Shown: positions 1 to 5,109 of the stretch, one piece after another
Layout: every line of letters starts with the position of its first letter
Numbering within the stretch: the first letter of the stretch is position 1
Assembly (NCBI GenBank): GCA_021837545.1
Contig: JAKBFR010000159.1
Coordinates: 1 to 5,109, forward strand
DNA length: 5,109 nt
Reading direction: 5' to 3'
Source: Bacillota bacterium
GTDB lineage: Bacteria; Bacillota_A; Clostridia; Clostridiales; Clostridiaceae
The notes under the pieces: model-generated
Databases searched by the model: none
What the model was told of the DNA's origin: nothing
Seen by the model: the letters and a program-made list of their open reading frames with translations, nothing else
Position numbers and translations under genes: made by a program

Positions 1-1
1 A

Positions 2-319
2 TCAACGAATACTACAAATCAAACTATAGATTCAAATGTAGGAAATACTATAGTAAGTACTTCACCAAGCACCGGTAATAGCGGTGATTACTGGGGGAAA
101 ACTTCAGATGGGAAATGGGTATTACTTGAACAAGGAGTCCCAGCAAGTGGATGGAAAATGGTAAGAGGAAAATGGTATTACATGGATCCAGATGGAGTAA
201 TGCAAACTGGTTGGGTAAATGATGGCCAATCATGGTATTATCTAAATTCTGGAGGCGACATGGCATACAATACAATCATTAATGGATATTATCTTGACTG
301 GAGCGGAGCTATGCAATAG
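2..319 (+). CDS. Cell-wall (choline-type) binding repeat protein, C-terminal fragment
   Basis: The reading frame is open from the window edge to TAG at 317-319, giving 105 residues; the start and any catalytic domain lie outside the window. The first ~28 visible residues are rich in Ser, Thr, Asn and Gly and look like an extracellular linker. From about residue 30 to the end there are aromatic/glycine repeats of the CW_binding_1 (choline-binding or glucan-binding) type: GW..V.GKWYYMD.DG.M at 50-67, TGWV.....WYYL...G.M at 69-87, and a degenerate NGYYLDWSGAM at 94-104. In this family such repeats are beta-hairpins that hold secreted enzymes to choline-bearing wall polymers or other glycans. The protein is therefore probably exported and surface-attached. 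The upstream domain, which would define its activity (peptidase, amidase, glucosidase or other), cannot be seen. Its last repeat ends directly at the stop, so the C-terminus is probably natural. Confidence 0.85.
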   Translation, partial: STNTTNQTIDSNVGNTIVSTSPSTGNSGDYWGKTSDGKWVLLEQGVPASGWKMVRGKWYYMDPDGVMQTGWVNDGQSWYYLNSGGDMAYNTIINGYYLDWSGAMQ

Positions 320-491
320 ATACCTACAGTGAGAAATATACTTAAGTGTATGCTCCACCGAAATGAAGGTCATGCATTTGTTCAGGTTACGTGAGGATTT
401 AGCTGTGAACTTCTACTAAAGAAATATCTACAGCTAAATCCGAAATAGTAACGTTCCACAAAAACATGACATTCATTTCTAGTTTGGGTAT
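320..491. other. Convergent intergenic gap with long hairpin
   Basis: This 172-bp gap separates the 3' ends of two convergent genes, the wall-binding protein (+) and the AraC regulator (-). Its main content is the long imperfect inverted repeat at 361-478, listed separately. No open frame with a ribosome site is present, and neither side of the hairpin carries the T-run expected of an intrinsic terminator. Confidence 0.6.
361..478. repeat. Long imperfect inverted repeat (hairpin element)
   Basis: The two arms pair in blocks: AAATGAA 361-367 with TTCATTT 472-478; GTCATG 369-374 with CATGAC 465-470; TTTGT 377-381 with ACAAA 458-462; GTTAC 386-390 with GTAAC 448-452; and a perfect 12-bp block GGATTTAGCTGT 395-406 with ACAGCTAAATCC 430-441. 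A small inner stem TTCT 411-414 / AGAA 420-423 closes a 5-nt loop. This totals about 35 bp in the main stem, broken by small symmetric or near-symmetric mismatches. The structure lies between convergent 3' ends, so it may stabilise or separate both transcripts. It lacks a T-tract, so it is not a textbook terminator. It could instead be a dispersed palindromic repeat or a MITE-like relic; copy number cannot be judged from here. Confidence 0.75.
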
Positions 492-1382
492 TTACAGACT
501 CTTATTAATTTCCCTAAACTCTCTTGGCGTAAGTTTATATTTAGATTTAAATAATTTGTTGAAATATGATACATTATTAAAACCAACTTCAAAGGATATA
601 TCCATTATAGAATTAGCGGTAGTATCTAAAAATTTCGAGGCCATCTCAAGTCTATAAGTATTTATATATTCAATGCATGTCATTCCGATATACTTCTTAA
701 AAAATCTCATAAAATGATATTCGCTAAAATTACAAATAGAGCACATGTCTTTTATTGAAATATCATCCATGTAATTCTCATTTATATAATTTAATATTAT
801 TTTTATTTTATTAGTTACATCACTCGATAAAGATGTAACTTTATTTTTTGCTATTAAATCATGTTTATAAAGAAGTCCAAAAAAGTGATATAGAAGTGAT
901 TTTAATTCGATTTCAAAAGCAATGTCCTTGGAATTATAACAATCAAAAATTTTTGTGACAGTACTAAATAATTCATCATAACCTTTAGAATTTTTTTTGA
1001 TAATTAAAGGCAATTGATGTTCATTATTTAATATTGGAGCAAAATATTTAATTAGACAACCGTCTGTAATAGCACTTTTCAACATATTTAAATTGAATAC
1101 CATAGTGCTCCAATGCATATTCTTATTATTTATTTGATGTATGGAATGCAAAGAGAAAGGTTTTACTAACACCAAATCTCCTTTTTCTAATTGATAGGGA
1201 ATTAAATCTATTTTATATTCACCTATACCTTCATTTATTATAGTAAATTCTATTTCTTCATGCCAATGTATTGGTATGGCATAGTATATTTCAGAAAATC
1301 CACAGTAATAAGTAGTAAACGGTAAAATAAAATCACCGTGAACAGCGTTTTCTTTTAGATTTTTTAATTCAACATTATTCAT
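492..1382 (-). CDS. AraC-family transcriptional regulator with cupin sensor domain
   Basis: This 296-residue protein has the usual AraC/XylS layout and length. Residues ~20-95 form a cupin-like ligand-binding domain, with the HWHEEIEF stretch at 39-46 and the ...KGDLVLVKPFSLHSI strand pair at 67-81. Residues ~95-190 are a helical linker/dimerisation region. Residues ~192-295 form the two helix-turn-helix DNA-binding domain: HTH1 at about 208-230 (IKDMCSICNFSEYHFMRFFKK) and HTH2 at about 258-280 (DISFEVGFNNVSYFNKLF), ending in the family-typical YKLTPREFR. I chose the ATG at 1380-1382 because GGAGG (plus-strand 1388-1392) sits 5 nt before it; the in-frame ATG at 1392-1394 would overlap that ribosome site and has none of its own. 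The gene is divergent from the GH31 alpha-glucosidase, and such neighbours are typically its activation target. By inference it senses an alpha-glucoside or a breakdown product; the ligand cannot be read from the sequence. Confidence 0.93.
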   Translation of the reverse strand: MNNVELKNLKENAVHGDFILPFTTYYCGFSEIYYAIPIHWHEEIEFTIINEGIGEYKIDLIPYQLEKGDLVLVKPFSLHSIHQINNKNMHWSTMVFNLNMLKSAITDGCLIKYFAPILNNEHQLPLIIKKNSKGYDELFSTVTKIFDCYNSKDIAFEIELKSLLYHFFGLLYKHDLIAKNKVTSLSSDVTNKIKIILNYINENYMDDISIKDMCSICNFSEYHFMRFFKKYIGMTCIEYINTYRLEMASKFLDTTANSIMDISFEVGFNNVSYFNKLFKSKYKLTPREFREINKSL

Positions 1383-1387
1383 ATAAA

Positions 1388-1392
1388 CCTCC
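1388..1392 (-). promoter_or_regulatory. Ribosome binding site deciding the AraC-gene start
   Basis: On the minus strand this reads GGAGG, 5 nt before ATG 1382-1380. It overlaps the alternative upstream in-frame ATG at 1394-1392, which rules that codon out as the main start and makes the protein 296 rather than 300 residues. Confidence 0.75.
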
Positions 1393-1463
1393 ATTGCAGC
1401 AGTATTGTGTTAATATTAGCTGTAAATTTGCAAGAAATTTAGATATTACCATTATATAATAAC

Positions 1464-1492
1464 ATTATAATGATATTTAAAAGTAGATACAA
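1464..1492 (-). promoter_or_regulatory. Candidate promoter of the AraC-family gene
   Basis: On the minus strand TTGTAT (1492-1487) and a perfect TATAAT (1469-1464) are separated by 17 bp, which would start transcription about 75 nt before the ATG at 1382. The -35 is weak. The -10 lies in a perfect 10-bp palindrome CATTATAATG (1463-1472), so the same bases also read TATAAT on the plus strand, but no fitting plus-strand -35 is seen. The surrounding DNA is very AT-rich, so chance matches are easy. Confidence 0.35.
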
Positions 1493-1509
1493 ATAAAAAA
1501 TAAGCACAG

Positions 1510-1549
1510 AGTGCAACCAGAATATTTTAAGTGCAACTAAGAACTTTTT
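1510..1549 (+). promoter_or_regulatory. Tandem direct repeats, candidate AraC-family operator
   Basis: Two 20-bp units lie head to tail: 1510-1529 and 1530-1549. Both begin AGTGCAAC, and they agree at 14 of 20 positions, including a shared TTTT near the end. A centre-to-centre distance of 20 bp puts both on the same face of the helix, close to the ~21-bp spacing known for direct-repeat sites of AraC/XylS proteins. The downstream unit overlaps the -35 position of the candidate alpha-glucosidase promoter, the arrangement expected for an activator touching RNA polymerase. The left unit is preceded by an inverted GCAC (1504-1507) that pairs with its GTGC (1511-1514), giving GCAC-AGA-GTGC. That the neighbouring regulator binds here is inference from position and geometry. 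Confidence 0.55.
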
Positions 1550-1574
1550 AAGAAAGATAAGATCATTTTATAGA
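1546..1574 (+). promoter_or_regulatory. Candidate activator-dependent promoter of the alpha-glucosidase gene
   Basis: A TATAGA -10 (1569-1574) is preceded at 17 bp by TTTTAA (1546-1551), a poor -35 covered by the second direct repeat. A weak -35 overlapped by an operator fits positive control. The predicted leader would be about 70 nt and would include the small hairpin at 1598-1610. A less convincing alternative is TTGAAA (1591-1596) with TTATTA 18 bp downstream. Confidence 0.35.
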
Positions 1575-1597
1575 AATTGTCCATTATCACTTGAAAT

Positions 1598-1610
1598 GTG
1601 GCATAGCCAC
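1598..1610 (+). promoter_or_regulatory. Small perfect inverted repeat in the leader
   Basis: GTGGC (1598-1602) and GCCAC (1606-1610) pair around a 3-nt ATA. This is the most G+C-rich spot in an otherwise AT-rich control region and lies about 29 nt before the GGAGG. It could be a 5'-leader hairpin that stabilises mRNA, or a small protein-binding palindrome. No T-run follows, so it is not a terminator. Confidence 0.4.
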
Positions 1611-1638
1611 TTTGTTATTATTTTGTATAGATTTAATT

Positions 1639-1643
1639 GGAGG
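1639..1643 (+). promoter_or_regulatory. Ribosome binding site deciding the alpha-glucosidase start
   Basis: GGAGG ends 8 nt before ATG 1652-1654. It overlaps an in-frame TTG at 1637-1639, so that codon, which would add five residues, is very unlikely to be used. Confidence 0.85.
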
Positions 1644-1651
1644 AAAGAGTT

Positions 1652-4024
1652 ATGAAAAAATACAAACAAGAAACCGATATCTTTGGAAAATTATTAAGTT
1701 ATGAAGTTGAAGAAAATGTAATTAATATTAAATTCGAACAAGAAAAGGTTTTTATAAAAATAATAAATGCTCATATTATTAATTTTTTTGCGCCTTTATT
1801 TAGGGATGATAGAAATTCTAAAGCAGTTGAAAACCTAAAGTCTAGTCATTGCGATTTTGAAATTGAAAATATAAAAAAAGGAATTCAAATATCTACAGGA
1901 AAGCTACTAATTAAGATATATGATGAATTTAAAGTTGATATTTATGATAAAGAAGGAAAAGTATTATGTGAAGATTATAGAGGTGAAAAAGACCCATTTA
2001 TAAGAAGAACTGGAGATTATGAGCTTGCAGAGGCTGAAGGTCACAATCTAAATGGAAGTTTTGATTGTAAAGTATATGTTTCAAAGAAAATGGAAGAAGA
2101 TATGTATTTTTATGGACTTGGAGAAAAGAGTGGTCATTTAAATAAAAAGGGATATCACTATGTAAACTGGAATACAGATAATCCCAAACCGCATGGTGAA
2201 ACTTTTGATAGACTTTATAAATCAATTCCATTTTTAATCACTCTTAATAAAGAAAATGCATATGGTATATTTTTTGATAATCATTTTGAAACTCATTTTG
2301 ATATGGGAAGAGATAATTCTAAATATTACTATTTTTCAGGAGCTGATGGTAACTTAGATTATTACTTTATTTATGGACCATCAGTTAAAAAGGTAGTTGA
2401 AGGATATACTAAAATTACAGGAACAATGCCTCTACCTCAGATGTGGACACTAGGATATCAACAATGCAGATGGTCTTATGAAAATGAAGAAAGACTTATG
2501 GAAATTGCAAATAGTTTTAGAGAAAAAGGAATACCTTGCGACACGTTATACTTAGATATAGATTATATGGATGGATATAGAGTCTTTACTTGGAATAATG
2601 AAAGATTCGAAAATCCAGAAGTTATGCTTAAAAAGCTAAACAGTATGGGATTTAAAGTAGTAACTATAATAGATCCAGGTGTTAAGGTGGATAAAGGATA
2701 TAAGATCTATGATGAAGGCCTTAAAAATGGATATTTTGCAACCGATAATCAGGGAATAGTATATAGAAATGAAGTTTGGCCAGGTGATTCTGTTTATCCT
2801 GATTTCTTAAATTCAAAAACACGAAAATGGTGGGCAGAAAATCAAAAGATAATGACCGATATCGGTGTTAGTGGTATTTGGAATGATATGAATGAACCAG
2901 CTAGCTTTAAAGGACCACTTCCAGATGATGTCATGTTTAATAATGATGGAATACCACTAACTCATAAAGAAGCACATAATGTATATGGGCATATGATGGC
3001 TAAAGCTACTTATGAAGGATTAAAAAAAGAAACAGGAAAGAGACCATTTATAGTAACTAGAGCATGCTATGCAGGAACACAAAAATACTCAACTGTATGG
3101 ACTGGAGATAACCAAAGCACATGGGAGCATTTAAGAATGTCACTTCCAATGCTTATGAATCTTGGACTTAGTGGAATGGCTTTCTGTGGAACTGATGTAG
3201 GTGGGTTTGGACATGATTGTAGCGCAGAATTATTAAGTAGATGGGTACAAGTTGGAACATTCACTCCATTATTTAGGAATCATTCATCAATGGGAACAAG
3301 AGATCAAGAACCTTGGGCTTTTGATGAAAATACAGAAGAAATTAATAGAAAGTATATAAAGTTACGTTATAAATTACTTCCATATATTTATGATGTTATG
3401 TGGAATTGTAGTAACTGTGGAGCGCCACTTATAAGACCACTATTATTTAACTATCAAAATGATAAAAATACTTATGAGATTAATGATGAATTCCTTTGCG
3501 GAGATAATATTTTAGTTGCCCCAGTTGTTGAGCAAGGAGCTAAGGCTAGAATGATATATCTTCCAGAAGGAGAAATTTGGATAGATTATTGGACAAAAGA
3601 AGAATATAAGGGCGGACAAAACATAATTAAAGAAACACCTTTAGATATTTGTCCAATATTTATTAAAGGAGGAACTGTAATTCCAATATCAGAGGAGCAA
3701 AACTATATTGGTGAGAAACAAGCTGATAAATTAACATTAGAAGTTTACTTAAGCAATGAAAATACAGAAACAAGATATCATCACTATATAGACGATGGAG
3801 AAAGCTTTAAATATCAAGTAGGGGAGTTTAGTCATTATAAGATAAAGGTAACAACCAGTGATAAGGTTGAAATAAAAGTTAAAATAATAGATCATAAATA
3901 TGATGATAAGTATGAAAATATAGAATTTATTCTTCATAATTTAAATGGAAAGATTGTAACTGTCAATGGAGAAAATGTGGAAATTATAAATGGAAAAGCA
4001 GTGGTTTCAAACGGTCTAATCTAG
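1652..4024 (+). CDS. Glycoside hydrolase family 31 alpha-glucosidase
   Basis: This complete 790-residue enzyme hydrolyses terminal non-reducing alpha-D-glucosyl bonds of maltose- or isomaltose-type sugars by the retaining GH31 mechanism. Residues ~1-250 are the N-terminal beta-sandwich (galactose-mutarotase-like), including FYGLGEKSG at 153-161. Residues ~255-600 are the (beta/alpha)8 barrel. The catalytic nucleophile is Asp412 in GIWNDMNE (408-415), which matches the GH31 active-site signature. The acid/base is Asp486 in VWTGDNQSTWEHL (482-494). Subsite residues are in LDIDYMDGYRVFTW (301-314), and the second GH31 signature region is FCGTDVGGFG (511-520) through FRNHS (541-545). Residues ~600-790 are C-terminal beta domains with a DUF5110-like segment from about 690. 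No signal peptide or membrane segment is visible, so it acts in the cytosol on imported oligosaccharides. It is divergent from an AraC regulator that probably controls it, and a terminator follows at once, so it is likely monocistronic. Linkage preference (alpha-1,4 or alpha-1,6) cannot be settled from the sequence; alpha-xylosidase is less likely. Confidence 0.95.
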   Translation: MKKYKQETDIFGKLLSYEVEENVINIKFEQEKVFIKIINAHIINFFAPLFRDDRNSKAVENLKSSHCDFEIENIKKGIQISTGKLLIKIYDEFKVDIYDKEGKVLCEDYRGEKDPFIRRTGDYELAEAEGHNLNGSFDCKVYVSKKMEEDMYFYGLGEKSGHLNKKGYHYVNWNTDNPKPHGETFDRLYKSIPFLITLNKENAYGIFFDNHFETHFDMGRDNSKYYYFSGADGNLDYYFIYGPSVKKVVEGYTKITGTMPLPQMWTLGYQQCRWSYENEERLMEIANSFREKGIPCDTLYLDIDYMDGYRVFTWNNERFENPEVMLKKLNSMGFKVVTIIDPGVKVDKGYKIYDEGLKNGYFATDNQGIVYRNEVWPGDSVYPDFLNSKTRKWWAENQKIMTDIGVSGIWNDMNEPASFKGPLPDDVMFNNDGIPLTHKEAHNVYGHMMAKATYEGLKKETGKRPFIVTRACYAGTQKYSTVWTGDNQSTWEHLRMSLPMLMNLGLSGMAFCGTDVGGFGHDCSAELLSRWVQVGTFTPLFRNHSSMGTRDQEPWAFDENTEEINRKYIKLRYKLLPYIYDVMWNCSNCGAPLIRPLLFNYQNDKNTYEINDEFLCGDNILVAPVVEQGAKARMIYLPEGEIWIDYWTKEEYKGGQNIIKETPLDICPIFIKGGTVIPISEEQNYIGEKQADKLTLEVYLSNENTETRYHHYIDDGESFKYQVGEFSHYKIKVTTSDKVEIKVKIIDHKYDDKYENIEFILHNLNGKIVTVNGENVEIINGKAVVSNGLI

Positions 4025-4030
4025 GATTAT

Positions 4031-4113
4031 GTCGCTCTAAGTTTCTATCTAAAGAGATGGAGTGTTAGAGCGACTATACATGTGATAAAACACGAAAAAT
4101 GTATACGTTTTTT
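4031..4113 (+). terminator. Double-hairpin terminator after the alpha-glucosidase gene
   Basis: The first hairpin has a perfect 10-bp stem, GTCGCTCTAA (4031-4040) with TTAGAGCGAC (4065-4074). Inside it a second paired segment is centred on ATCT-AAAG-AGAT (4047-4058) and extended by GU and GC pairs, separated from the outer stem by a small internal loop. A second hairpin follows immediately: TATACAT (4075-4081) with ATGTATA (4099-4105), with inner GTG/CAC pairing. It is followed by CG and TTTTTT (4108-4113), the T-tract of an intrinsic terminator. It begins 6 nt after the stop codon. On the minus strand, facing the convergent PilZ gene, no T-run follows the hairpins. Confidence 0.75.
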
Positions 4114-4135
4114 AAAATAATAGTTAGGGCATAGT

Positions 4136-4579
4136 CTATTTTTTACATGGATATGTAATTTCAACACAAAATTTACACCCACTAGTCTTTGTATTTCTTT
4201 TTAAAATAATTGAGAACTTGTTAAATAATTTAACATAGTCTTGTTCATTTATTATAGCATCACAATTAAACATTACCCCATATTCAAATACATTTTTTTT
4301 AAATTCATCACGTCTTACTATTGTTCCGTTTATATTTTGTATTTTATCAAATATACGGAATCTGAAATTATATATAATCTCTTTATCTATAGGAAATAAA
4401 AGAGTAGAAACGAATAATAATCCACCCGGACCTATATTCTTTACACATACGTCTAAAATTCCTGTTTTTATTGATTTTCCATGACAACTATTGATTGTCA
4501 TTTCCATACATATGGGGTTATTAAGTTCTAGACGATAAAATTTTCGTTTATTATTTTCATTCTTGCATATTTCAGCCAA
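4136..4579 (-). CDS. PilZ-domain protein, probable c-di-GMP effector
   Basis: This is a 147-residue protein with no signal peptide or membrane segment, so probably cytosolic. The PilZ signature is present: the RxxxR arm is Arg12-KFY-Arg16, and the second motif is Asn48-I-Gly50-PG-Gly53 (NIGPGG), where the classical (D/N)xSxxG has Ser. A beta-barrel strand with RRDEF....YGVMF follows at 89-104, as in PilZ domains. The family binds the second messenger c-di-GMP and passes the signal to motility, surface or polysaccharide functions; the partner here is unknown. The last ~20 residues carry three Cys (135, 138, 145) outside the core domain. The start is TTG at 4579-4577, supported by AAGGAG 8 nt upstream; the next in-frame Met is residue 25, which would delete the RxxxR arm. 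It is convergent with the alpha-glucosidase and divergent from the alcohol dehydrogenase, and appears to stand alone. Confidence 0.85.
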   Translation of the reverse strand: MAEICKNENNKRKFYRLELNNPICMEMTINSCHGKSIKTGILDVCVKNIGPGGLLFVSTLLFPIDKEIIYNFRFRIFDKIQNINGTIVRRDEFKKNVFEYGVMFNCDAIINEQDYVKLFNKFSIILKRNTKTSGCKFCVEITYPCKK

Positions 4580-4587
4580 CTATAACA

Positions 4588-4593
4588 CTCCTT
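4588..4593 (-). promoter_or_regulatory. Ribosome binding site supporting a TTG start
   Basis: On the minus strand this reads AAGGAG, 8 nt before TTG (4579-4577) of the PilZ gene. No in-frame ATG lies nearby, and the conserved RxxxR motif starts only 12 residues in, so TTG is the most probable initiation codon. Confidence 0.75.
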
Positions 4594-4723
4594 CGATTTT
4601 TGACTATGTTTTAATTTAATATTAATAATAACTCATTTGTGCTTTGAATTTTTTTTGCAAGATTTAAAGTTTTAATTCTGTACAATGAAAGGTATAAAGG
4701 TCAGATTTATCATATATTACTCT

Positions 4724-4739
4724 TTGCTAACGTTTTCAA
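4724..4739. promoter_or_regulatory. Candidate cre site (CcpA carbon-catabolite operator)
   Basis: TTGCTAACGTTTTCAA, or TTGAAAACGTTAGCAA on the other strand. The core 4725-4738 matches the Gram-positive cre consensus TGWAANCGNTNWCA (read as TGAAAACGTTAGCA on the minus strand) at all but one position and keeps the central CG. It lies about 145 bp before the PilZ start and about 206 bp before the -35 of the alcohol dehydrogenase promoter, so which gene it serves is unclear. Chance occurrence is limited by how rare CG is in this DNA, but binding by CcpA is inferred. Confidence 0.4.
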
Positions 4740-4944
4740 TAAAAGCAGTCTTTTCATTTCTCATAGAAAAAGGATTAGAATAGTCATATATATTCTCCAA
4801 TTAAGTATAATATTTACATATATAATATATTGTACTATATATCGTAATAAATATCTATTATTTTCTAATGATTTAAACAAGAAAACTTTACTTTGTGAAT
4901 ATAATAAGGCATTTTGATTAATTTGAGACTATTAAAACAAACTA

Positions 4945-4975
4945 TTGACTTATAGTTAACTCTAAGGTGTAACAT
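4945..4975 (+). promoter_or_regulatory. MerR-type long-spacer promoter of the alcohol dehydrogenase gene
   Basis: A strong -35 TTGACT (4945-4950) and a -10 TAACAT (4970-4975) are separated by 19 bp instead of 17. An 18-bp near-perfect palindrome, CTTATAGTT-AACTCTAAG (4949-4966, one mismatched pair), sits in the spacer and overlaps the -35. This is the classic geometry of promoters controlled by MerR-family proteins, which untwist the over-long spacer. The CTTAGAGTTAACTCTAAG-like operator resembles those of the AdhR/NmlR branch that answers aldehydes and other electrophiles. A perfect TATAAT at 4975-4980 exists but would leave a 24-bp spacer. The regulator gene is not in the window. Confidence 0.7.
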
Positions 4976-5004
4976 ATAATATATAGAAAAAATTAAATTA
5001 TAAA

Positions 5005-5010
5005 AGGAGA
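5005..5010 (+). promoter_or_regulatory. Ribosome binding site of the alcohol dehydrogenase gene
   Basis: AGGAGA lies 8 nt before the ATG at 5019-5021, with ideal spacing. The predicted leader from the MerR-type promoter is about 35-40 nt. Confidence 0.85.
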
Positions 5011-5018
5011 GTGTATTT

Positions 5019-5109
5019 ATGGAAAATTTCAATTATTCAATACCAACAAAAGTTTATTTTGGAAAAGGGCAAATAGCTAATCTTGCAGCTGCAATTAAAG
5101 AATATGGAA
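5019..5109 (+). CDS. Iron-containing alcohol (butanol) dehydrogenase, N-terminal fragment
   Basis: Only the first 30 codons are present, and the frame runs off the window. The visible residues, MENFNYSIPTKVYFGKGQIA and then NLAAAIKEYG, match the conserved N-terminus of group III iron-dependent alcohol dehydrogenases. In these, the F.Y..PTK..FG.G strand opens the NAD(P)-binding alpha/beta domain, and they are usually about 385-390 residues long. The closest recalled relatives are the clostridial NAD(P)H-dependent butanol dehydrogenases (BdhA/BdhB, YugJ/YugK type), which reduce butyraldehyde or other aldehydes to alcohols in the cytosol. The metal ligands and the GGGS nucleotide motif lie beyond the window, so substrate and cofactor preference are inference. 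The MerR-type promoter in front fits aldehyde-induced expression. Confidence 0.8.
   Translation, partial: MENFNYSIPTKVYFGKGQIANLAAAIKEYG

Larger units (their letters stand above)
4580..5018. other. Divergent intergenic region, PilZ gene / alcohol dehydrogenase gene
   Basis: This is 439 bp of very AT-rich DNA between two divergent genes. I see the ribosome site of the PilZ gene at its left end, a cre-like palindrome at 4724-4739, and the MerR-type promoter and ribosome site of the alcohol dehydrogenase at its right end. The stretch from about 4740 to 4940 has only simple AT-rich sequence with scattered TATAAT-like words lacking partners. No RNA gene or credible coding frame was found, and I could not place a convincing promoter for the PilZ gene. 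Confidence 0.6.

Noticed and set aside
361..478. Calling the long hairpin an insertion sequence or intrinsic terminator
   Set aside because: There is no transposase, no clear target duplication and no T-tract on either strand, so it is listed only as a repeat.
466..657. Plus-strand open frame of 63 codons inside the 3' end of the AraC-family gene
   Set aside because: It is antisense to the well-supported regulator, has no ribosome site and resembles no known family.
1421..1432. TGTAAATTTGCA, resembling the variant clostridial cre half-sites TGTAAA/TTTACA
   Set aside because: The arms abut with no spacer and one is mismatched; in AT-rich DNA this is too weak to call.
1637..1651. Upstream TTG start for the alpha-glucosidase, adding five residues
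   Set aside because: The TTG overlaps the GGAGG ribosome site, while the ATG at 1652 has ideal 8-nt spacing.
1998..2231. Minus-strand frame within the GH31 gene
   Set aside because: It is a shadow frame antisense to a clearly coding region, with no ribosome site or recognisable domain.
4685..4783. Small plus-strand frame of 32 codons (MKGIKVRFIIYYSLLTF...), mildly hydrophobic
   Set aside because: There is no ribosome site before the ATG and no promoter with a proper -35/-10 pair; in AT-rich spacer DNA such frames arise by chance.
4975..4980. Perfect TATAAT as the -10 of the alcohol dehydrogenase promoter
   Set aside because: It lies 24 bp from TTGACT, too far even for MerR-type promoters, and no other -35 is present at 17 bp; TAACAT at 19 bp with the centred palindrome fits better.

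Overview
The window is AT-rich, low-GC Firmicutes DNA, most likely from a saccharolytic, solvent-forming Clostridium (C. beijerinckii / C. saccharoperbutylacetonicum type). This is judged from base composition, strong GGAGG-type ribosome sites, choline-binding-type cell-wall repeats, a clostridial-style PilZ protein and the start of a butanol-dehydrogenase-like iron alcohol dehydrogenase. The species assignment is inference.

Layout: (1) 1-319, the 3' end of a secreted, cell-wall-binding protein (+). (2) 320-491, a convergent intergenic gap filled by a long imperfect inverted repeat without a T-tract. (3) 492-1382, an AraC-family regulator (-). (4) 1383-1651, a divergent control region with two 20-bp-spaced direct repeats (AGTGCAAC...) whose downstream copy runs into a poor -35 position. 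(5) 1652-4024, a complete cytosolic GH31 alpha-glucosidase (+), followed by a double-hairpin terminator. (6) 4136-4579, a PilZ-domain protein (-) starting at TTG. (7) 4580-5018, a 439-bp divergent intergenic region holding a cre-like site and a MerR-type promoter (TTGACT, 19-bp spacer, TAACAT, with an 18-bp palindrome in the spacer). (8) 5019-5109, the first 30 codons of an iron-containing alcohol dehydrogenase (+).

How the parts work together: the AraC protein and the divergent alpha-glucosidase look like a self-contained sugar-responsive pair, in which the regulator activates hydrolysis of an alpha-glucoside already imported into the cell. No transporter lies in the window. The alcohol dehydrogenase is probably induced separately by a MerR-family regulator encoded elsewhere; related regulators respond to aldehydes or thiol-reactive carbonyls. 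The PilZ gene is a likely c-di-GMP effector with no visible functional tie to its neighbours.

I found no clear evidence of a wholly new multi-gene system. The most interesting items are non-coding: the AraC-type direct-repeat operator, the MerR-type long-spacer promoter, the long hairpin at 361-478 and the cre-like site at 4725-4738.
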